Origin: Lepidostoma basale
Lineage: Eukaryota; Arthropoda; Insecta; Trichoptera; Lepidostomatidae
Reading direction: 5' to 3'
NCBI GenBank assembly: GCA_022606425.2
Contig: JAHDVF020000440.1
Location: 930,001-994,000, forward strand
DNA length: 64,000 nt
In this document: positions 41,206 through 50,299 of the stretch, piece after piece
Layout: the number at the start of each line of letters is the position of its first letter
How positions within the stretch are numbered: the first letter of the stretch is position 1
The notes under the pieces: model-generated
The model's input: only the letters and a program-made list of their open reading frames with translations
What the model was told of the DNA's origin: nothing
Databases searched by the model: none
Program-made: the position numbers and the translations under genes

Positions 41206-41700
41206 GAAAAACTTATATGTCTTGTTATATATAAAATTAAAAATGTATGCGTTCGTGTACAAAATCTAATATCTCCAAAAGTTCTACACCGATTGCTCTG
41301 AAAAATTGACACAATGTTGCATTCAATTACGCGCGTGTTTTAATATATATTTATAAATGAAAATGTATTAGTTTGATTTTCTTTGGATATCGTCTTCTCG
41401 GGAAAGCTATTCTTCATTCATGGATGTTAAGGTGTGTTATTGTTGGATGGTGAGAGGAGGGTTTCGTGAAGGACGTGGTGGAGGAGTCGGGTGGCCTTGA
41501 ACAGGTGGTCGAGGTCTTGGATGGAAACCGAAGGACGGCGATAAGAAGTGGTCATGGGTGGGGGTGGGATGGACCTGGGTATAGAGCCGAGTAGGACATG
41601 GGCCAGTTGTCTCGAGTGGGAGCATTGAACCACCATTTGGAACCATTTTCCAAATAACCAGACTGAGCCATAGCAACTCGTGGCTGGGTATATAATATGA
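41206..41700. other. Unidentified, includes GC-rich block
   Basis: 41425-41680 is GC-rich (AGAGGAGGGTTTCGTGAAGG, GGTGGGGGTGGGATGGACCT). Two overlapping minus-strand frames there are proline/threonine-rich composition artefacts. The neighbouring CTCCAAAAGTTCTACACCGA and AAAATTGACACAATGTTGC are typical of transposon-adjacent non-coding DNA, but I cannot name the family. Confidence 0.3.
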
Positions 41701-42161
41701 TATATATACCAGTAATTCTTGAGTTTGTATCGAATTATGTTACACCTGCCTCATGCCATACATAATATTATTATTTATTTTATTTTCACGTAAGACACGC
41801 ACGACTGTAGACTAAATCCCCTTTTGAGTGTTATGAATATTACCTCCCCAAGTAAATAAACAATCAACTTAGACGAATAATAATTCTCACCTCAAAAAAC
41901 TTAACCTTTCATTGCATGACTTTTTTTTAATTTTAACAAAAATTATATTTTTAGTTATCTATAGCAAAATTAAATATGCAAAAAAAAATAATAATAAAAG
42001 GTTTGTTTATTTATATCGGTAAAAAAGTGTTTTTATCAAATTTACTGGAAATCTAAATTTATATATATAGTTTATTATTACACTCAATAAATGATTGAAT
42101 ATTATATTAATGTTCACCTGGCATTTTAATTTATTTATTTAAAGAAAATAACGTTTTTTTT

Positions 42162-42830
42162 TTGTTAAAAATGTGTCTAAATAAACTGGCAGTAATGGCA
42201 GTAATGGTAGTGATGTCAGGAGTTCCACTAAAGAACACCAAGGAGTTTGTCTACCTCGGGATCAAAATAACATGGGACGGTCTGTCTAAGAGCGAGGGCG
42301 ACAGCCGTATACATCAGGCTAAGCTTGCATTTAATAAAAGGTCGAAAATAATAGAATCGAATAAAATATACCTAAACCTGAGAATACTCCTCATCAAGAC
42401 CTATGTATGGAGTATCTTGATGTACGGCTGCGAGACATCGTGCCTATCCGAAAGAGATAAACGGAGATTTGAGGCTTTTGAGATGTGGTTCTATAGAAAA
42501 CTATTAGGAATTTCCACCACATTACAAATGAGGAGGTTCTCCAAAGAATCGAAGGAGGAAGGCACCTAGTCAGCCCTTGTCCGAAAGGCGTGCAAGAATG
42601 ATCGGCCATGTAATACGACAAGAAGGCCTCTTGCATGCCATAATGGAGGGTATGACCAAGGGGACAAACTCTAGGGGACGCCCACGCCGAGAGTACCTGG
42701 AGGGCCTGTTGGTGAACGTGCGCTGCTCATCATATGCAGATTTCAAAAGATCCGCACAAGACAGGGAAGAATGGAAGAGAAGAATAAAGGAAATTGCTGC
42801 AAACCAATCCCAGGATTGAAACCAGAGAAA
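42162..42830 (+). mobile_element. LINE 3' end, family Q6, nearly open
   Basis: Frame 1 (to 42569): GVPLKNTKEFVYLGIKITWD, INLKLAFNKR-like AKLAFNKRSKIIESNKIYLN, LRILLIKTYVWSILMYGCET, LSERDKRRFEAFEMWFYRKL. Then a -1/+2 shift to 42577-42819: RRARMIGHVIRQEGLLHAIM, EGMTKGTNSRGRPRREYLEG and a C-terminus ending KRRIKEIAANQSQD. The FVYLG-MYGCETW-AFEMW order is the RT thumb to C-terminal region of RTE/BovB-like LINEs. Tail is weak (AGAGAAAAAGAA). Inverted counterpart at 44025-44930. Confidence 0.8.
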
Positions 42831-42954
42831 AAGAATCGAAAAATGTCAACCATAAATGAAGTTGATATTTTTTAACTTGCGCCACTGGCGATGGCTTGTG
42901 CACCTTAAAAGGTAGATGGGAATATAGAGTGTGAAGTACAACAAGAATTATTTT

Positions 42955-43106
42955 TACAATTATTATGTTGAATCTCTGTTTACATCATTACAGCGCAAAC
43001 GAAATCGATGTAAAGGGCATTAATTCTAGGGCGCGAGTGATAGGTAGTCAATCTATCGCCATTTTATTGTTACGTGAATTCTACACCAGACCAAAGACTA
43101 GAATGT
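42955..43106 (-). mobile_element. SINE T, (AAT)-tail variant
   Basis: Minus strand: CTTTGGTCTGGTGTAGAATT, ACAATAAAATGGCGATAG, TTGACTACCTATCAC, GCCCTTTACATCGATTTCG, ending in TTCAACATAATAATT. Confidence 0.65.
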
Positions 43107-43179
43107 ATGAAATTAAAATAATTCTATACAAACATTAGTATTGTAGATTTTTCGTTTTATAGTAAATTTAACACATGAA

Positions 43180-43402
43180 AATAATTATTTATTGTTTCTT
43201 GAACAACGATGTAAAACTCCATATTAAATAATTAATACGAATGAAAACGTCAGTTTTCAAGAAGTTTTATTATATTTTATGGGAATGACATGTTTCGCCC
43301 TTCTAAGGCATTATCAAATGTGTCGTATAATATCACTTTTTATAATGCCTTAGAAGGGCGAAACGTGTCATTCTCATAAAATTAAAACTTCGTAATATTC
43401 AT
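43180..43402. mobile_element. Element B, inverted dimer, good copy
   Basis: Left arm from TTTATTGTTTCTTGAACAA to GACATGTTTCGCCCTTCTAA (core minus, 43288 on) and AGGCATTATCAAATGTG. Right arm TATAATGCCTTAGAAGGGCG, AAACGTGTCATTCTCATAA. Cores: TTGATAA-T-GCCTT/AAGGGC-GAAAC-AT-GTC. Confidence 0.75.
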
Positions 43403-43404
43403 GA

Positions 43405-43665
43405 AAATAATGTTTTAAAAAGTATATATTAACGATGTCAATCGTACAAGAAATCCAGGAAGACCGAAGACACAATTCAATTTTTCAAATAATGAATGTC
43501 GGTCCCACGTGAGAAGTCGGAAAAATCGACGTGCGTGCATGACGCGATGTATGAACGTTGAGGAATAGAGAAAAGTCAAGAATCTACGAAGAAAAGTGTG
43601 GCAATCCATTCTTTCTGCATACCCCTTCGAAGAAACGGCTTGATGGTTAGTTAGTTGGTTATTAA
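43405..43665 (+). mobile_element. Family R LINE copy
   Basis: KSIYINDVNRTRNPGRPKT, then NVGPHVRSRKNRRACMTRCM, frameshifts, TACCCCTTCGAAGAAACGG and GATGGTTAGTTAGTTGG. Confidence 0.75.
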
Positions 43666-44205
43666 ATTTGCTACACCATGCAACGAAGGGTTAAGCCCAT
43701 TTGCAAAAATGCTCAGAGTTTACGAGTAAACGAAATGGTAGATAAATTGTAAAGAAGAGAATTAAATACGAATCGTTAGTTTTTATGGGGGTATTTACAG
43801 GAGATAAAATATAACAGGCATCTCATAATATCACCTCTTAAGAGCGTTATTTATGGAATGACAGATTAATCGGTAAGTACGTGGAAAATAAACCTTGATG
43901 ATTGATTTATATATACGATACTTAATTCTTGTGTTTATAGTGCGTCCGAGTAGTAATCTAGAAGAAACAAAAACTATTCATGTAAGATTAAGGAACGTTC
44001 GATTGATCTTTTTAATTAAATTCTCTTTTTCTCTCGTTTCAATCCTGGGATTGGTTTGCAGCAATTTCCTGTATTCTTCTCTTCCATTCTTCCCTGTCTT
44101 GTGCGGCTCTTTTGAAATCTGCATATGATGAGCAGCGCACGTCCACCATCAGGTCCTCCAAGTACTCTCGGCGTGGGCGTCCCCTAGAGTTTGCCCCCTC
44201 GGTCA

Positions 44206-44612
44206 CAGTGGCGGTACTCCCATAGGAGCCCAGAAGCCCGGCTTGCGTAAGAAATTTTGAATCGAAACCCCCAAATCTAAGTAATCATAACTAACTAACT
44301 AACTAACCATCACGCCGTCTCCCCGAAAGGGTAGCCAGAAAGAATGGACTGTCACACTTTTACTGATGCGGCACTCCATTCTTCTCTTTTCGCCCGGCGG
44401 GAGACGCGGTGTGATGGGTTGCGAACCTCATCGCCACCAATAGCTAAGTAATCATGCCCCCGCATAAACCAACATCTCACCAAATCACCTTCTAACAATG
44501 TTCCCATCAGACTTAAAGGAATAGCCACAAAATCTGAACCTCTGTCAGCCAATCGATTCAAAATTTCTTACGCAAGCCGAGCTTCTGGGCTTCTATGGGA
44601 GTACCGCCACTG
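44206..44612. mobile_element. hAT-type MITE with perfect 8-bp TSD, itself interrupted
   Basis: CAGTGGCGGTACTCCC at 44206 and GGGAGTACCGCCACTG ending 44612; TSD CTCGGTCA at 44198-44205 and 44613-44620. Without the nested element it is about 240 bp, like 26163-26406. CAGTG ends plus 8-bp TSD assign it to hAT. Confidence 0.92.
44289..44443 (-). mobile_element. Element G nested in hAT MITE, 12-bp TSD
   Basis: TSD CTAAGTAATCAT at 44277-44288 and 44444-44455. 155 bp, 5'-truncated at CTATTGGTGGCGATGAGG; keeps GTTCGCAACCCATCACACCG, the hairpin end TACCCTTTCGGGGAGACGG and TTAGTTAGTTAGTTAG. 5' truncation, simple tail and a long TSD indicate LINE-mediated retroposition. Confidence 0.92.
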
Positions 44613-44957
44613 CTCGGTCATACCCTCCATTATAGCATGCAAGAGGCCTTCTTGTCGTATTACATGGCCGATCCATCTTGCACGCCTTACTCCTTCGATT
44701 CTTTGGAGAACCTCCTCATTTGTTATGTGGTCTCTCCAGTAAATTCCTAATAGTCTTCTATAGGACCACATCTCAAAGGCTTCAAGTCTCCGTTTATCTC
44801 TTTCGGATAGGCGCCATGTCTCGCAGCCGTACATCAAGATACTCCATACATACGTCTTAATAAGGAGTATTCTCAGTTTTCGGTCTATATTATTCGATTC
44901 TATTATTTTCGACCTTTTATTAATTTTATTATAATTAAATTATCTAGGCTGAAATGC

Positions 44958-45140
44958 GTTTGACGACCTTCGTGGCAGAATGGTAAGTGTTCTAACTACC
45001 ATACCGAAGATCCCAGTTTCGATTCTCGACGACGCGACGGCAGTGTGATTATCTCGCTGACTTTAGTCTGGTTTAGAATTCAAGTGATAATAAAATGGCG
45101 ATAGATTAGCTACCTATCACATGTCATGATAATCAATATA
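44958..45140 (+). mobile_element. SINE T copy
   Basis: GACGACCTTCGTGGCAGAAT, GGTAAGTGTTCTAACTACC, B-box region CAGTTTCGATTCTCG (degraded), GATAATAAAATGGCGATAG, TAGCTACCTATCACATGTCA. Confidence 0.75.
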
Positions 45141-45339
45141 AAAAACAATGCTAAAAAAAGTCTATACAATGAAGGCTTTTAATGATACCCTTAATTTTAA
45201 TTACCGATTTTTTTAAACTATCGCTAAGTTAACAGTGAATTTATACGGGTAACAAATTTAATATTGAGGAAAAATAATTACGGTTAATTATGATAAAGTT
45301 ATATGATTATTTTATTTTACTAAAATATTCAAGTCTAAG

Positions 45340-45490
45340 CACGTGAGGAGTCGGAAAAATCGACGTGCGTACATGACACGATGTATGATTGTTGAGTAAT
45401 CGAGATAAGTATATCAGGAAACTAATTGTGGCAGACCATATTTCTGCTACCTCTTCGAGGAGACGGCGTGATGGTTAGTTAGTCAGTTTT
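45340..45490 (+). mobile_element. Family R LINE, short copy with compensatory hairpin
   Basis: VRSRKNRRAYMTRCM, degraded CQE-like region, ACCTCTTCGAGGAGACGG, GTGATGG, TTAGTTAGTCAG. At 45450-45460 the hairpin is CCTC-TTC-GAGG in place of CCCC-TTC-GGGG: both sides of one pair changed. Confidence 0.75.
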
Positions 45491-45579
45491 AAGCATGTGA
45501 GACGAAATATTTCACTATTTTCGAAAATAATGAAAGTCTAAGAAAACTTAAGTATTCACATAAAACTTTATTTTTTAAA

Positions 45580-45660
45580 TAAAATGCGGTTGAATATTAG
45601 GAATTATAATGTCCATTTTCTAGAAGTTTTGTTGTATTTTATGGGAATGACATGTTCCTC
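45580..45660 (-). mobile_element. Element B, truncated arm
   Basis: GGTTGAATATTAGGAATTAT, TGTCCATTTTCTAGAAGTTT, TATGGGAATGACATGTTCC; the hammerhead-like core is cut after ACATGTT by the G copy that follows. Confidence 0.5.
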
Positions 45661-45661
45661 C

Positions 45662-45880
45662 TTGTAACTAATTAAGCTACCATCACACCGTCTTCACGAA
45701 AGGTAGGCAGAAATAATGGAATGCCACACTTTAACCGATGCGGTACTCAATCCTTCTCTTTTCGCCCCGGCGAGAGACGCGGTGTGATGTGTTGCGAACC
45801 TCACACTTCGATAACCAACGTCCACAAATTAAATCTAAAGCAAGTTATATAAAATATATAATTTGTAAAGTAATAAAATG
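45662..45880 (-). mobile_element. Element G copy
   Basis: TAACTAATTAAGC tail, ACCATCACACCGTCTTCACG, AACCGATGCGGTACTCAATC, CGCGGTGTGATGTGTTGCGA, ACTTCGATAACCAACGTCCA. No TSD seen. Confidence 0.7.
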
Positions 45881-45885
45881 TAAAG

Positions 45886-46610
45886 GTGATGGTTTTTGAA
45901 AGGGGAGAGCAAATGACAGTTTGTAATATAAGTGTGAACGAAGTGAATTTGGAACAGATGAGGGAATTTGTGTATTTAGGTGGAATGTTCACAGCAGATG
46001 GCCGAACGGATAGTGACGTCGAAAGAAGGGTTGGTGCGGGTAACAAAGTGAATGGAGCTTTAAAAATAGTTATTGGAAACAAGAATTTATCAATGAAAAG
46101 CGAAAACGGCCGTTCACAATGGAGTTCTGGTCCCAACCCTAATGTATGGAAGCGAAGCATGGAACTGGCCGAAGAAGCATGAGAGCAGAATAAATGCGGT
46201 AGAGATGAGGTCCCTAAGGCGTATGTCTGGTAGAACGATATACGACAGAATCTCAAATGCTGATATAAGAAAGGAATGTAGAGCGGAAGAAGGCGTTATG
46301 AACAAAATTATAAAAGGATCGCTGCGTTGGTTCGGACATATGGAACGCATGGATGGTTAAGAAAGTATACGTTAATGATTTAAATGGGGTACGAAGTCGA
46401 GGCAGACCGAGGAAAACATGGCATGACCAAATAAATCAAATTTTAAAGGTTGGTCATGTTAGAAGTCGGGGGGATCGACGTGCGTGTATGACTCGTTGTA
46501 TGAATGTGGAGGAAGCTAGAGAGGTTTGCCAGGATAGAGAAGTGTGGCGGTCCATTCTCTCTGCCTACCCCTGCGGGGAAACGGCGTGATGGTTTGTTTG
46601 TTTGTTTTGT
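45886..46610 (+). pseudogene. Family R LINE copy, long, TTTG-tailed
   Basis: Three abutting frames. 45886-46182: MTVCNISVNEVNLEQMREFV, YLGGMFTADGRTDSDVERRV, GAGNKVNGALKIVIGNKN. 46142-46360: MYGSEAWNWPKKHESRINAV, EMRSLRRMSGRTIYDRISNA, DIRKECRAEEGVMNKIIKGS. 46353-46589: KVYVNDLNGVRSRGRPRKTW, HDQINQILKVGHVRSRGDRR, CQDREVWRSILSAYPCGETA, TGA. Two frameshifts (about 46145 and 46355) disable it. Tail GTTTGTTTGTTTTG. Extends from the RT thumb region to the natural C-terminus and defines the TTTG-tailed subfamily (loop TGCG, GGGGAAACGG). Confidence 0.85.
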
Positions 46611-46639
46611 TTGCTTGTTATAATTTGATAATTCCTTAG

Positions 46640-47264
46640 CACCGCTAAACATGTCTTTAAATTTAATAAAACTTATATCCTTAAACTAACAATTTGTAAA
46701 TTTTCATTTAAGAAAAGGAAGACTCCCCACAGTTCCGAAAATATCTAAAATAATAATTTTCACTCATAACAAATAACCTTATCTGTTTCACAGAGGTTTT
46801 ACAAAGCGTAAAGGATAATTGTAAATACAATATCTTTCAGAATCCTCCATACTCCGAAAAGTTTTCATAAATCTTTATCGAAATAAATTTTATCTAACCC
46901 TTTCTCTGCTGTTGAGGTAGAAGATAAAAAGAACTGTTTCGGGTTTCCTAATTCAATATTTATGTTGGCATACATTTCATTAGGAGGCAGACCTTTGAAA
47001 TGGAGGGCAGGAAAGGACTTAAATCCTGGAAACTAGACTCTAAATTGTAAATAATTATTTGTGGTTTCGTTTACGAAAGTTTTCTTTCTCGCCACCACCT
47101 TGTGATGTGGATTCACATTTGAATAATTTAAAAAAAAACATTGTATTTTCACAACCATTTTTGCAATCTCTCTTATAATAACTTTTTTGAACTCGCAAGC
47201 CAATTTGTAGGAAAAGATTCGAAAAGTATAACCTTGTGCCAAAGTCTAAAGTTATGGTAATTGA
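46640..47264. other. No gene recognised
   Basis: AT-rich; small minus-strand frames at 47033-47294 are not supported. Confidence 0.4.
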
Positions 47265-47612
47265 AAAGGAAGAACGTATGACAGATTGTGACATAAGTGC
47301 GAACGGTGATAAATTAGAGCAATTTACCGAATTTGTTTATCTGTGAATCATGTTTACAAGAGATGGAAGAATGGAGAAAGATATCGGAAGAAGGGTTGGT
47401 GCTAGAAACAAAATAAATGGTGTACTCAAAGTCATTACCGCAAAAAGAAATATATCGACTGAAGCAAAGATGGCAGTGCACAATGGAGTTCTACTGCCGA
47501 CCTTCTTAGTGACCTCATTTCTACGGCATTTATCCTACTTTCATCCTTCTTCATAAGGGTCGGGACTAGAACTCCATTGTGCACTGCCATCTTTGCTTCA
47601 GTCGATATATTA
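47265..47612. mobile_element. Family R LINE fold-back fragment
   Basis: Plus segment to 47502: ERMTDCDISANGDKLEQFTE, FVYL-stop, MFTRDGRMEKDIGRRVGARN, KINGVLKVITAKRNISTEAK, MAVHNGVLLPT. From 47503 the sequence is an inverted copy of the downstream part (minus 47612-47503). The last 54 bp of the plus segment (47449-47502) pairs with 47557-47610. Confidence 0.7.
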
Positions 47613-47689
47613 CAATGTCTCTAAAAATTATTAAATCAGTTAAAGTTTAATATGAGGGAACAAGTTATGCATATACAATTTAATACCGA

Positions 47690-47770
47690 TTTACTAGCTA
47701 CCTATTACATGCCTTGAGAATTATCATTGGCTAAAAAGTTGTATACAGTAATTGGGTTCAAATAACTTGT
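47690..47770 (+). mobile_element. SINE T, 3' part only
   Basis: CTAGCTACCTATTACATGCC, GAGAATTATCATTGGCTAAA, AGTTGTATACAGTAATTGGG, TTCAAATAACTTGTTATA. The mariner at 47773 sits at its end, in the place of the final GTATAC. Confidence 0.6.
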
Positions 47771-47772
47771 TA

Positions 47773-49099
47773 TACGAGGTCTGTTCAAAAAGTATCGCGA
47801 AATTTCAATTTCCGCTGGCTACGTATATTTGATTTTTGATTTTTTTGTAGCGTTATGTTGGTACTCATGTCCCTTACTTATGCTGACAAGGTGGGCCATT
47901 TTGAATGTTTAGTTAATTTTTGACAGCTGTTTTGCTTGGATGTGTTTTGGCTCGTCTTCGATTTTTGCCTATTCCAAAAAATGGATCAAATAATCTGTAT
48001 CAAATTTTGCGTGAAAAACAAAATAAAGTGCGCGGACGCATTTCGAATGTTGACTGTGGCATATGGTGAAGCTACCTTGGACCAAAGCAACGTTTATCGG
48101 TGGTACAAAATGTTCTCAGAGGGCCGAGAAGATATGAACGACGAAGAGCGTGCCGGACGCCCGAGCACGTCAACAACAGACGAAAACATTGATAAAGTGA
48201 AGAAAATAGTATTAGCCAATCGTCGAATCATCGTTAGAGAAGTTGCTGAGGACCTAAACATATCGATTGGCTCGTGCCATTCGATTTTAACCAATGATTT
48301 GGGCATGAGTCGGGTCGCCGCGAAATTCGTGCCAAAATTGCTCAATTTCGACCAAAAACAGCATCGCGTTAACATTGCTCAGGAGATGTTGGACTCGGTC
48401 CGTGACGACCCAAATGTGCTCCAGAGGGTCATAACTGGTGACGAATCATGGGTTTATGGTTATGACGTGGAAACCAAAGCTCAATCATCCCAATGGAAGC
48501 TGCCGCATGAGCCAAGACCAAAAAAAGCGCGCCAAGTTCGGTCGAACGTGAAGGTTTTGCTCACAGTTTTCTTCTATTGCAGGGGCGTGGTGCATCATGA
48601 GTTCTTGCCACAGGGTAGTACGGTCAATAAGGAATATTACCTGCAAGTTATGCGCAATTTGCGCGAAGCAATCCGCCAGAAACGCCCGGATTTGTGGAAG
48701 AACAAAAACTGGCTTTTGCACCATGATAACGCCCCTGCTCACACATCGTTGCTTGTGCGCGAATATTTGGCCAAAAACAACACAGTAATGGTGCCGCAGC
48801 CACCGTATTCCCCAGACCTGGCCCCCTGTGACTTTTTCCTGTTTCCAAAACTGAAGAGGCACATGAAAGGACGACGCTACGCCACGATTGAGGAGATAAA
48901 GACGGCATCGAAGGAGGAGCTGAACAAGATCACAAAAAATGATTTTTTTAAGTGCTTCGAGGATTGGAAAAAACGTTGGCATAAATGTATTATATCCGAG
49001 GGGAATTACTTTGAAGGGGACAAAATAGATATTCATGAATAAATAAATACTTTTTAAAAAAATATAAAATTCGCGATACTTTTTGAACAGACCTCGTAT
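47773..49099 (+). mobile_element. Complete mariner element
   Basis: 1327 bp, flanked by TA at 47771-47772 and 49100-49101. ITRs TACGAGGTCTGTTCAAAAAG then TATCGCGAA match exactly for about 29 bp in inverted orientation at both ends. Carries one long ORF. Length, TA target and ITR style are those of mariner. The right flank is family R sequence (from about 49104), the left flank SINE T. Confidence 0.93.
47981..49042 (+). CDS. Mariner transposase, intact reading frame (353 aa)
   Basis: Cut-and-paste transposase that binds the ITRs and inserts at TA; acts in the nucleus. Start chosen at ATG 47981 (MDQIICIKFCVKNK), giving 353 aa, the usual mariner size; an in-frame ATG 15 codons upstream (47936) would add a hydrophobic leader atypical of the family. 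N-terminal double HTH at about residues 1-110 (DAFRMLTVAYGEATLDQSNV, YRWYKMFSEGREDM). The WVPHEL-type linker is changed to KFVPKLL near 115-121. Catalytic domain: Asp154 (ITGDESWVYGYD), Asp249 (HHDNAPAH) and Asp284 (YSPDLAPCDFFLFPK), exactly 34 residues between the last two, so DD34D. No stop or frameshift. The C-terminal EDWKKRWHKCI is normal. Intact ITRs suggest a young, possibly active copy; activity itself cannot be read from sequence. Confidence 0.93.
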   Translation: MDQIICIKFCVKNKIKCADAFRMLTVAYGEATLDQSNVYRWYKMFSEGREDMNDEERAGRPSTSTTDENIDKVKKIVLANRRIIVREVAEDLNISIGSCHSILTNDLGMSRVAAKFVPKLLNFDQKQHRVNIAQEMLDSVRDDPNVLQRVITGDESWVYGYDVETKAQSSQWKLPHEPRPKKARQVRSNVKVLLTVFFYCRGVVHHEFLPQGSTVNKEYYLQVMRNLREAIRQKRPDLWKNKNWLLHHDNAPAHTSLLVREYLAKNNTVMVPQPPYSPDLAPCDFFLFPKLKRHMKGRRYATIEEIKTASKEELNKITKNDFFKCFEDWKKRWHKCIISEGNYFEGDKIDIHE

Positions 49100-49103
49100 A
49101 CAA

Positions 49104-49500
49104 AAAAATTAAAGGTTGGTCATGTTAGAAGTCGGAGGAATCGACGTGCGTGACTCTTTGTATGATTGTGGAGGAAGTTAGCGAGGTGTGCATGGCGAAT
49201 GAAAGTGTTATGAACAAAATAATGAAAGGGTCGTTAAGATGGTTTGGACACATGGAATGAATAAGTGAAGAGAGAATGGTGAAGAAGGTATACATATATA
49301 TAAACGACGTGAACGAAGCTAGAAATAGAGGATGACCGAAACGTAGCACGCTCAAATCAATCAAATATTGAATGTCGGTCACGTGAGAAGTCGGAGAAAT
49401 CGACGTGCGTACATGACAAGATGTATGAATGTAGAGGAAGCGAGATAAGTATTTATGTCATTCTCTCTGCCTACCCCTGCGGGGAAACGGCGTGATAAGC
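49104..49500 (+). mobile_element. Family R LINE, two fused fragments
   Basis: 49104-49185 carries VGHVRSRRNRRA and a degraded tail part (TTTG-type subfamily). It is joined at about 49188 to ANESVMNKIMKGSLRWFGHM, NRGRP-like, VRSRRNRRAYMTRCMNVEEA and TACCCCTGCGGGGAAACGG, GTGATAAG. No tail repeats. The join probably reflects recombination between copies. Confidence 0.65.
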
Positions 49501-50295
49501 ATTTTATTTGTGATAAGTTCAGGTCAGATCAGATGGTCCCTTATAAATATGTATAATTTCTTATCTTTATTCTGAGTTTAACACAGTCCATGAATTCTGT
49601 GGGAACTATATCATACTAGTATACAGAAATTGCTGTACCGAAGCACTTTGAAACTCCAAAAGATTTCCTCGATATTAAGCTTATTCGATAGCATTCTAAA
49701 TTCATATCCGTGCCATCTCCAGTAAGAAGGGCACCATTTCTTATCTGAGAATAGTATTAAAACAAGGGAATCCTCACCTGATCACAGGGGAACGATTTTC
49801 TTAGAACAAGGAGAGCATAAACAAAGGAAAACAAATATGGGCTAGAAATAAAATTCACTTTAATGATAAGACCCTTGGAAGATACCAAGTTCTTTCAGTA
49901 CAAGTTTAAAATAAGAACTATACTCAAATCTTCTTCACTTTGAGTTGAAATCGAGAAGAATGAAACAAAATATATTATTTTGTTTCATTATAGAAGTTTT
50001 TACTTTAAGTGTCAAGATACGTACGTACAAATAACTGTTTGTAAAATCGTATTTATCAGGAAAAAGGCATGTTAAAAATCCAAGGTATAAATTTTAATAC
50101 GTTTTAATTATTTATTATATAAATAATATCATGAATCATGAACAATGACATTAAACTCAATTTTTAATATTCATGACAACGTCTGTTAGAATATCAAAAA
50201 GCACATTATCAAACATTTGATAGTGCCCTATCAACTAGAAATGCGTAAATCTCAAAAATTATAATAAATAATGACAATATACATATAATTATGTT
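49501..50295. other. Mostly unclassified; decayed element B near 50105-50290
   Basis: 49501-50100 shows nothing recognisable. 50105-50290 keeps B landmarks (AATCATGAACAATGACATTA, CGTCTGTTAGAATATC, ATCAAACATTTGATAGTGCC) but no intact core. Confidence 0.4.
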
Positions 50296-50299
50296 TTTA

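Larger units (their letters stand above)
44025..44930 (-). mobile_element. LINE family Q6 copy carrying a nested hAT MITE
   Basis: 44025-44205 and 44613-44930 are the two halves: LSERDKRRLEAFEMWSYRRL, LGIYWRDHITNEEVLQRIEG, ARWIGHVIRQEGLLHAIMEG, MTEGANSRGRPRREYLEDL, ending in IAANQSQD-like sequence. Same family as 42162-42830, opposite strand. Confidence 0.85.

Noticed and set aside
41427..41676. Proline-rich minus-strand protein
   Set aside because: Two overlapping frames both open because of GC-rich, low-complexity composition; no domain identified.
48094..49036. Minus-strand frames of 86-183 codons under the mariner
   Set aside because: Antisense shadows of the transposase ORF.
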